NCBI RefSeq assembly: GCF_963678635.1
Contig: NC_087071.1
Coordinates: 32,226,141 to 32,290,140 of the forward strand
DNA length: 64,000 nt
Origin: Symsagittifera roscoffensis
Lineage: Eukaryota > Xenacoelomorpha > Acoela > Convolutidae
Reading direction: 5' to 3'
In this document: positions 57,401 to 64,000 of the stretch, piece after piece
Layout: the number at the start of each line of letters is the position of its first letter
How positions within the stretch are numbered: position 1 is the stretch's first letter
The notes under the pieces: generated by a model
What the model was told of the DNA's origin: nothing
Seen by the model: the letters and a program-made list of their open reading frames with translations, nothing else
The model's database searches: none
Translations under genes and position numbers: made by a program

Positions 57401-57959
57401 TATAGCTTGGACAGCAGGAAAAAACCTTGCATTACCAGATACATTAAGTAGAAATACGCCACCTGAATTACTCACACGAAAAACTACAGTTTTAATACCA
57501 CAAAATATTAAATTTTATCTCGCAAAAGATGAAACATCACCCCGATTAGAATGCAAATATGCATTAAAAACTGACATTGATCAATCACAGATAAATAATC
57601 TACAACATTTCCCACTTTAGTTAGATTGCCAAAATAATCACTTTGAAGTTGATTTACTTGGAACATCAACTTTTAAACCATTTCCATACTCACAATGGAT
57701 AATAAATAATACTCAACAAAAGAGAATAAAACAACACTCGCATAAAAAAGACCTTTTTCCATTAATTGAAAAAAAAAATTTGACCGATAAAGTAATTTTA
57801 TCAGGACCATAAACAAAGGATTTAAAATACACAATCAACCAAGTTTTTGACCTTCATGACCCACTTGACACAATCCCCTTATAAAAACTAGAAATTGACA
57901 ATATTTTTCTCCCCCCAACAGATAAAGTTACACTTGAACTTTTAAAACAATATCAAAAT

Positions 57960-59639
57960 CTCGACCCAGTAATTAAACAACTAAAATCATGGCACAAATA
58001 CAAAACTAAGCCCGTAAAAGCAGATACCACAATTTTAGGAAATAAAACACTCCTCCAATATTTCCGAAGGTTTAATAACACAACAATTAATGAAAATACA
58101 GATCTTTTAGAATATAAATTGAATGATTCTAAAGTTCCTTGTCTTCCTTTAAGTATGATATTAATAGCTTTTAATATCTCACATACACAAAATACTAAAA
58201 GACACTCCGGATCACAAAAAAAACATACACGAACTTTACACAAAATTTTTATTTCCCAAATGCACCAATTTGGATAAAAGTATTATGCAATGATTGTATA
58301 ATATGTCAATTGAACAAACCTTATCCAAATGAAAAACAAATAGCACAAAAAAAAGATTTTAAAGGACAAAGCTTATATTTTAGCTATACTATACAACTCC
58401 TACATTATGGTCATTGTTGACGCATTCACACATTATGTAGCACTCAACCCAGTACCACATTGTAATGCTTATTATGCTTACACAGCACTTTATGAACATT
58501 GGATAGCAAAATTCGGATTACCCGAAATCTTAGTTACAGACAACGGTTTATAATTCACAAATAAAGAAATCATCACACTATGCCACTTATATAACATCAA
58601 ACATAAACCACGTACATCTCATGCACCTTGGACAAACGGTTTAGTCGAAAGTATGAACCGTTCACTACAAGAATATCTCAGATGCATCATAAAAGGAAAT
58701 GATACAAATTACACAAAATGGTCAGCAGATGTAAAATTATTTCCCTTAGCATACAATTCACAAATCACGACAACTTTAGGAATGTCACCATACGAAATGG
58801 TTTTTAATCAAAAGCCACGTAAACCAATTATGTTTACCGCAAATGCCCATAAAAATGCACAAGGTTATTGCCAACCAAATAAAGACTCAATTTGTTATAA
58901 CCTACCTTTACACACACATGATGAAGATCATTTTCATCACCCACCAATTCTTAATTTAGCCTCCGGCACACATACCGAATGGATATTAAATAGAGATAAA
59001 AAACACAATGATATTTACCAAACAGCAACAAACAAACTGTTACAAAGGCAAAACAATAACAATCAAATTAATTTACGCTTTACACCAGCCACAGATTTAA
59101 AAATTGGAACATTTGTTTTACTACCTAAATTTATTACGCAAAAAGGAATCTCTAAGAAATTACAACCACTTCAAAAAGGACCATACCAAATCATTGCCAA
59201 ACCCACTGACGTAACGTACAAACTCACAGATTCAACCGAAAAAGAAATTGCTCAACACCGTAAAAATCTATTGCCCTACTACCCAAAAGAATACGCACTA
59301 CGCGAATTAACTCAATTATATTCTTTCACAGGTTTAAAAGTTATTCAAAATCATACAGAAAAAGAAATAGATGAACAACACAACGTTCATAATAAAAATC
59401 AAAATCAAAAACAAACCACAACCCAAATCAATACAAAAACGCCAGACCCAAAAATACCTCAAAAAGAAAGAAAAAATAGGAAAATGATAGAAAAAATTTT
59501 ACCACAAGAACAAGTAGAAAAATCAGAACATAGAGAATCATCACGACTTAGAAATCAACCACGTAAAAACTACAAAATATTCATCCCACAATCTAAAATA
59601 TTCAAGAAAGATGAATTTCAAAAACAACTTTATTTTTAA
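57960..59639 (+). pseudogene. Integrase of the A-rich retroelement, with C-terminal tail
   Basis: An HHCC-type segment lies near 58190-58310 (H..H lost in part; CNDCIICQLNKPYP visible). The core has VVDAFTHYVALNPV (first Asp, about 58410), LVTDNGL followed by a stop at 58551-58553 (second Asp), and GLVESMNRSLQEYL (catalytic Glu, about 58638). From 58653 the frame is open for 328 codons: AYNSQITTTLGMSPYEMVF, an integrase C-terminal SH3-like part (FVLLPKFITQKG...KGPYQIIAK) and a basic, Gln/Lys-rich tail ending at 59639. The three catalytic residues are visible, but frames are broken in the N-terminal half. Confidence 0.8.
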
Positions 59640-60226
59640 AATAAATAATTTTTCCACCTCTGGATCAATTTGAACTTTCATTTTTCAGTATAACATGCTG
59701 ACGAACACGCAACAATTCTAGTTCAGATTCAACCAATAGGATTCACTTAAATCCGTCACCTTCTATATCTCTAACACCAACCTATTAGCCGAAAGATATT
59801 AGACTCCAGACATATCTATAACTATAACTTTACAACCTCCAGGTCAAAAATAAGCACATCGCTAAAACTTGACAACTAAAATAAATACTACCAAAATATT
59901 ACAACCCTCCCCTATCTAATAACGCAAAGATCAACAATATTTTCCCAACTCAGACCTCAAAAACCCTCAAACCAAAAATAACAAACTAGCCTAAAGTAAA
60001 AAGGGACCATAATCATTTGGCCTAAAGTACAAATATTTCAAAAATACCCCAGATCACCTGACAAATAAAAATAAAGCAAAGAAGACCTCCCGAACACCAT
60101 AAAATTAGCCCCCAACAATTTTTCACAAAACTCAACCCACTTGTCAAAAAATCCATAAATAACTCGACCACACTTGAATCTCGCCTCAAACAACAAAAAA
60201 TATTCGACGAAGAAATCATTTCTTAA
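59640..60226 (+). other. Pol-to-env spacer
   Basis: No supported frame on the plus strand. Minus frames at 60022-60241 are shadows of the A-rich composition. It may hold splice signals for a subgenomic env RNA, which cannot be judged by eye. Confidence 0.35.
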
Positions 60227-60400
60227 ATGCATTTCTCTCAAACAGTCAAAATCTTAAAAAATACAATCTTAAATCTTTTATTACAATTTATCATACTATT
60301 CAAACTTTTGTTCATATTTCTAGTTGATACTTTTGAAGCTTTTATAATCATCTCAATAATTTTTTTGCATCATTTTTTAAATTTTCTACTCCCTATTTGA
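60227..60400 (+). CDS. Small hydrophobic ORF between pol and env (57 aa)
   Basis: ATG at 60227 to TGA at 60398-60400. After a short polar start (MHFSQTVKILKN) almost the whole peptide is Leu/Ile/Phe, for example LLLQFIILFKLLFIFLV and IIISIIFLHHFLNFLL, enough for two membrane segments. The T-rich DNA here departs from the A-rich trend of the element. A second hydrophobic stretch (MCKCVKKAIVTFALATIFLI, near 60552-60611) follows in another frame. It could be a small membrane accessory protein (viroporin-like), a remnant of a longer membrane protein, or chance coding from T-rich DNA. Confidence 0.4.
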   Translation: MHFSQTVKILKNTILNLLLQFIILFKLLFIFLVDTFEAFIIISIIFLHHFLNFLLPI

Positions 60401-60659
60401 AATATATCTCCAATTTTCTCAAATCATTGATCATATTCACAGGTACGATAATTCACAATCTATTTAAATGATACGAACAATTTTTAGTAGAACAGATTTT
60501 TTTTACTATTTGTAATTTTCATCATATTTTTATCATCCCTAATACTGACAATGTGCAAATGTGTAAAAAAGGCAATAGTCACATTCGCCTTAGCAACAAT
60601 CTTTTTAATTCTTTTCATTGAAGAATACTACAATAAACATAAATCTCCCCAATAGAAAA

Positions 60660-61788
60660 AATCAATCGAACACTTTCAAAAATTGTTAACCAACAATCAC
60701 AAAATCAGTCTTCACCGACATCATCCCAAGAAAATCCAGCAATACCCACATCTACCCAAAACCCCCAAACATCCACACGAATTTCTTTTCAAGATAATCC
60801 ATACACTTTCGAAGAACGACACGCTCGCTTATCCGAACCATTAGAACCAGTTCAGCGACAGTCACCTCTGAGTGAACCAACATATAATTTGTACCCCACA
60901 TTACAACAAGAATTAAGCAGAATAAGAAACATTAGTCAAAACTAAAATACAGTCGAAAGAAATCGACAAATTATACATCCACGAAGAAATAAAAATTTTC
61001 AAACCCCCAGAGTTCATTTTGATATACCCCAATCACCTACACCAACTACTTCAGAAAATCCAAGTAGTACATTACCAGAAACACCCCCACTCCTTTCACA
61101 ACGCAGCACCTCAAGTATACCCTCAGATTACTTAGGTTCAACACCAACATCTGAGCAAATACGTGAAAATCCCTTTAACCTCCCCCCCAATCCCACCGCA
61201 CGACTACCATATTGGGCAACACACTCTTATACACAAGGTGAACCAAAACTAGTGAATGATTCAAAAGATATTTCTACGGATACAACACTATCATCACTAC
61301 CAGAAACATTATCATTACCGTCAACACCATCATTAAGTCAAATCTCACCGACACTTTTCCCTTTAAATTTTCCAAATAACCTCGACGCTAGATATCGAGA
61401 ACAATCATCAACAAATATCCCTTTACGATTAGATTGGAACACATTCGTAGCACCTCCCCCATTATTTGGACAACATCAAGAAAGTAACAGTTGGGTACTC
61501 AATAGATTACAATATAGACAAGATATCGACGAAGATATTCGAGAACACAATATTCAAATACTTCAACAGAATAGTCTCCAATTAAAATTTGAAATCACGA
61601 TCAAACTTAACAATATTGTACAACATCCCTACCCATTAAATCCACCAAATATAACAGCTCAATCGCTACCACCACCATTTATAACCACTGAAGTAATATA
61701 CAAATACGATAGATATACGAAAAACACAATTGGTTACATAACATTTTATAACCCATACTCAGGATTATCATACACATGTATATTCTAA
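60660..61788 (+). pseudogene. Pro/Ser/Thr-rich ORF upstream of the glycoprotein, unknown
   Basis: One frame runs from about 60660 to TAA at 61786-61788, with a single in-frame TAA at 60943-60945; the open part from ATG 61252 has 178 codons. The first half is low complexity, with many TPTSENPSS-like and PETPPLLSQ-like stretches. The second half (from about 61380) looks folded, with RLDWNTFVAPPPLF and EVIYKYDRYTKNTIGYITFY. No signal peptide or known domain. Its position suggests a structural or accessory protein, or the head of the envelope reading frame. Confidence 0.5.
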
Positions 61789-61849
61789 AAATATTAACAT
61801 TTCAACACATTGTTTTTCTAATATTTCCGACCAAAACACAAATCCTTCT

Positions 61850-64000
61850 CCTCGCACTGGACCCCAAGTTTTATTAGTAAAACACTATGATTGTGAAGAA
61901 AATAAACAAAAAACACTACACAAATATGCAATAAATCAAGTATCACAATGCGAAACAGAACCACAATTTATAGAAACTACAAATGTAATAGCAACATTGT
62001 ATTCAAAAGCCCGAGCAACAACAGTCATAGGATATAAATTTACAGCAACATTTTCCGAAAAGAAAGTACATTGTTCACAAGTTTCAAACGGAAATAAAAC
62101 CGACTTGACCACGAATCGTTTTACCAAAGTAACCTAGAACGACTTTTACATCTAAATCCTGATGATTGTAAAAATGAATTACTCAGACTAAATCTAACAA
62201 GAAATAAAAACACAGACAGAAAAATAGTAACTTTTCAAGTCTTTGCCGATTCTGTACATCAAGCAGAACTTGAACGATATCAAGGACATATTAAATTAGA
62301 CGAAAAATATCCATATAACGGCGCACATGGAAGATTAACTTATGACATAAACGATAAACACACTGGATACCGCACATTGGAATAAATGACCCCTCAAACT
62401 GCAAAGCAGACACAACAAAAAATAAAGGATATCAACAAATAATGTTTTTCGATTGGAAAATACAACTCGAAAAAGTACAACTCACACGAGATTTATCTGA
62501 TAACGCCATGATCTATCAAGGAATTAGAATACGTTGCAAAAATGATCAAGGTTATTGTGACCCTACAACAAGGACCCAAGCAACAATTGTTTGGTTTTCC
62601 GAAGATACATGCACAACATTCCAAGTAGCAAAAATACACGCGCGAATGATAAAATTTCATGAAAAATATTTTATAGAATCAATTCCATTCGAAAAAGTAA
62701 ACCCATCCCGAAAACAAAGCAATGATTTTAGAAATATTCATGATATAGAAAAATAAATTAACACGTTTCCAAATCTATCAAGAAACAGAATTTGCATGTA
62801 AATACAGAAATTCACTTTATAAAACACAATACTCTGAAATACTTGTCGAATACGAAAGAGGTTTCGACATGACCACTGGAAAAATAAAATTTGACCCTTA
62901 TGCAACAAGTCATCCTATAAAAGAAGGAACATCATACATCCCAGTTAACTTTCAAAAAAGCACAGGTCAACCTGGTGGAAAACTAAAACCACATGACAGT
63001 AAAAGCACACGTTTACAAGAACTATCACTAATGAATAGCACCTATTTTGGTAATATTCATTATGATATCCACTTAGATATGAAGTTAGACTACACAATTA
63101 GTCGAATTTTTTAAGAAATGTCACTCTCCGAATTAGAGACACTTCATCAACTATGCGAATTGGAAAGAACACAAATCTTACAATCACTGGCACTAGCAGT
63201 ACTAAAAATACCTTACGCAGGATACTTATTATCAGGAAACAGATCAAATTTTTTAGATTACGAAGGAAACATTTTATGGTTTTATACTTGCACCAAGAAA
63301 GTATCACCATAATATGTTTTTGGAAGATAAACGTTGTTATAAAAGAATCCCCATATTCTATAAAAACAAAGTACATTTTGTCGACACACTTTCAAGACGA
63401 ACATATTTTTGGGATACGCAGTCCCATGTGGATCAGCAAATAGCCACAATGTAGTAAAATTAAATCCCGATGAAGATAAATACTATCTCCTTACACCATA
63501 CCCTACATTAATGCAATCACTCAAAAAATTTTCACCCGAAAGCATCAGAGCCATTGCTCGTAATCTAAATATTGATTTACAATCAATTGGAATATATTCT
63601 AAATCAGATATCCAAAATCACATTAGAACACAACAGTTTCAGGAATTATTAACACAAATGGACACAATACAAAGACAATCAATTAACCAGAATTTAAGAA
63701 AACTTGCCGAAACCGCAGGATTCGCAGACATTTATACACAAGACTATAGCGGATATGGATATTTTAAAGATATCAAAGACTACATATATTTAAACGGTGA
63801 AAAATACAGACCACAAGATATTTCACCCATAAATGTTTTCAGTTTTGTCACCTTAAAAAACGAAATTCTAGCTTTTCTAGGATGGCCCTATTACATCTTA
63901 GAAAAATTAACTATGTTATACGCCATGTTTAATTTTATAGGATTTCTTTTCTCACTGATAAATGTAATCTATAACACATGCGCTATACACACACAAGTAA
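61850..64000 (+). pseudogene. Envelope-type glycoprotein, chuvirus-like (Monjiviricetes type), frame-broken, runs off window
   Basis: Several frames in order carry the landmarks of this fusion-glycoprotein family. These are a Y-D-C near the N-terminus (61886-61894) followed by spaced Cys, a C-x(6)-T-I-V-W-type block (about 62556-62600) with later Cys, and a long helix with E-R-T-Q-I-L-Q-S-L-A-L (about 63160-63200). A G-x-I-L-W-F-Y-T-C strand (about 63270-63295), a C-Y-x-x-I-P motif (63334-63351) and a hydrophobic stretch near the window end (about 63865-63985), likely the membrane anchor, follow. Frames change near 61800, 62130, 62390, 62757, 63117 and 63312-63440. Retroviral Env features (furin site followed by an SU/TM immunosuppressive-like region) were not seen. 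The family assignment is from remembered motif spacing. Confidence 0.6.

Larger units (their letters stand above)
49670..64000 (+). mobile_element. Large A-rich LTR retroelement with envelope-type gene (over 14 kb, runs off window)
   Basis: Order on the plus strand: LTR, leader with a small ORF, gag (51702-54083), nucleocapsid-like region, protease, RT, RNase H, integrase (to 59639), a hydrophobic mini-ORF, a Pro/Ser/Thr-rich ORF, and an envelope-like glycoprotein from about 61850 to beyond 63985. The sense strand is strikingly A-rich and G-poor from 50 kb to the end, unlike the flanks. The integrase motif order after RNase H fits a Ty3/retrovirus-type pol. The copy has stops and frameshifts in pol and env, so it is defective. 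Its size is large for the group. Confidence 0.8.

Overview
The window is animal genomic DNA from an undetermined invertebrate. It is AT-rich, with spliceosomal introns (GT...AG, 32 nt to about 4 kb), BEL/Pao and Ty3-type LTR retroelements, small inverted-repeat transposons and a 200-nt assembly gap. Nothing bacterial is present: there is no operon structure and most open frames are chance or transposon-derived. I could not fix the species.

Layout. (1) 1.1-8.6 kb, minus strand: a host gene reconstructed here as six exons and 652 codons, product unrecognised. Exons 4 and 5 are separated by an inverted-repeat element with an 8-bp target duplication lying inside a codon run. This looks like a transposon acting as a new intron, probably with a non-canonical GA...AG border, or else a gene-breaking insertion. 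The 4.1-kb intron 2 holds a TA-flanked MITE and an old LTR with a second MITE nested in it. (2) 8.9-10.9 kb: a 280-bp foldback, a cluster of TGCGGATTCCGCA palindromes, and a hairpin-bearing tandem repeat. (3) 11.1-12.5 kb, minus: an intronless, frameshifted pseudogene of the SNM1/Artemis (DCLRE1) metallo-beta-lactamase nuclease family. (4) 13.0-24.1 kb: a tandem duplication of about 5.3 kb. Each unit holds a decaying multi-exon minus-strand gene of unknown product, whose 3' part is a ladder of homologous intron-exon modules, plus a decayed BEL/Pao element on the plus strand. The second BEL/Pao copy runs on through RNase H and integrase to about 26.5 kb.

(5) 28.2-52.7 kb: a Ty3-type element on the minus strand, a spacer, and the start of a large A-rich plus-strand retroelement form a 12-kb unit that has been tandemly duplicated. 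The junction (42559|42560) joins the gag of one retroelement to the pol of the other. (6) 49.6-64.0 kb: the complete left part of the A-rich retroelement. It has an LTR, a probable primer-binding site, a small ORF, an unusually long gag (793 aa), a basic Asn/Arg/Ser-rich nucleocapsid-like region, protease, reverse transcriptase, RNase H, integrase, a small hydrophobic ORF, a Pro/Ser/Thr-rich ORF, and an envelope-type glycoprotein. That glycoprotein resembles those of chuvirus-type (Monjiviricetes) negative-strand RNA viruses rather than retroviral Env. The copy is dead: stops and frameshifts occur throughout, one of them inside the RT catalytic motif. The 3' LTR lies beyond the window.

The host genes seen are few. 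The landscape is dominated by nested retroelements and two recent tandem segmental duplications.
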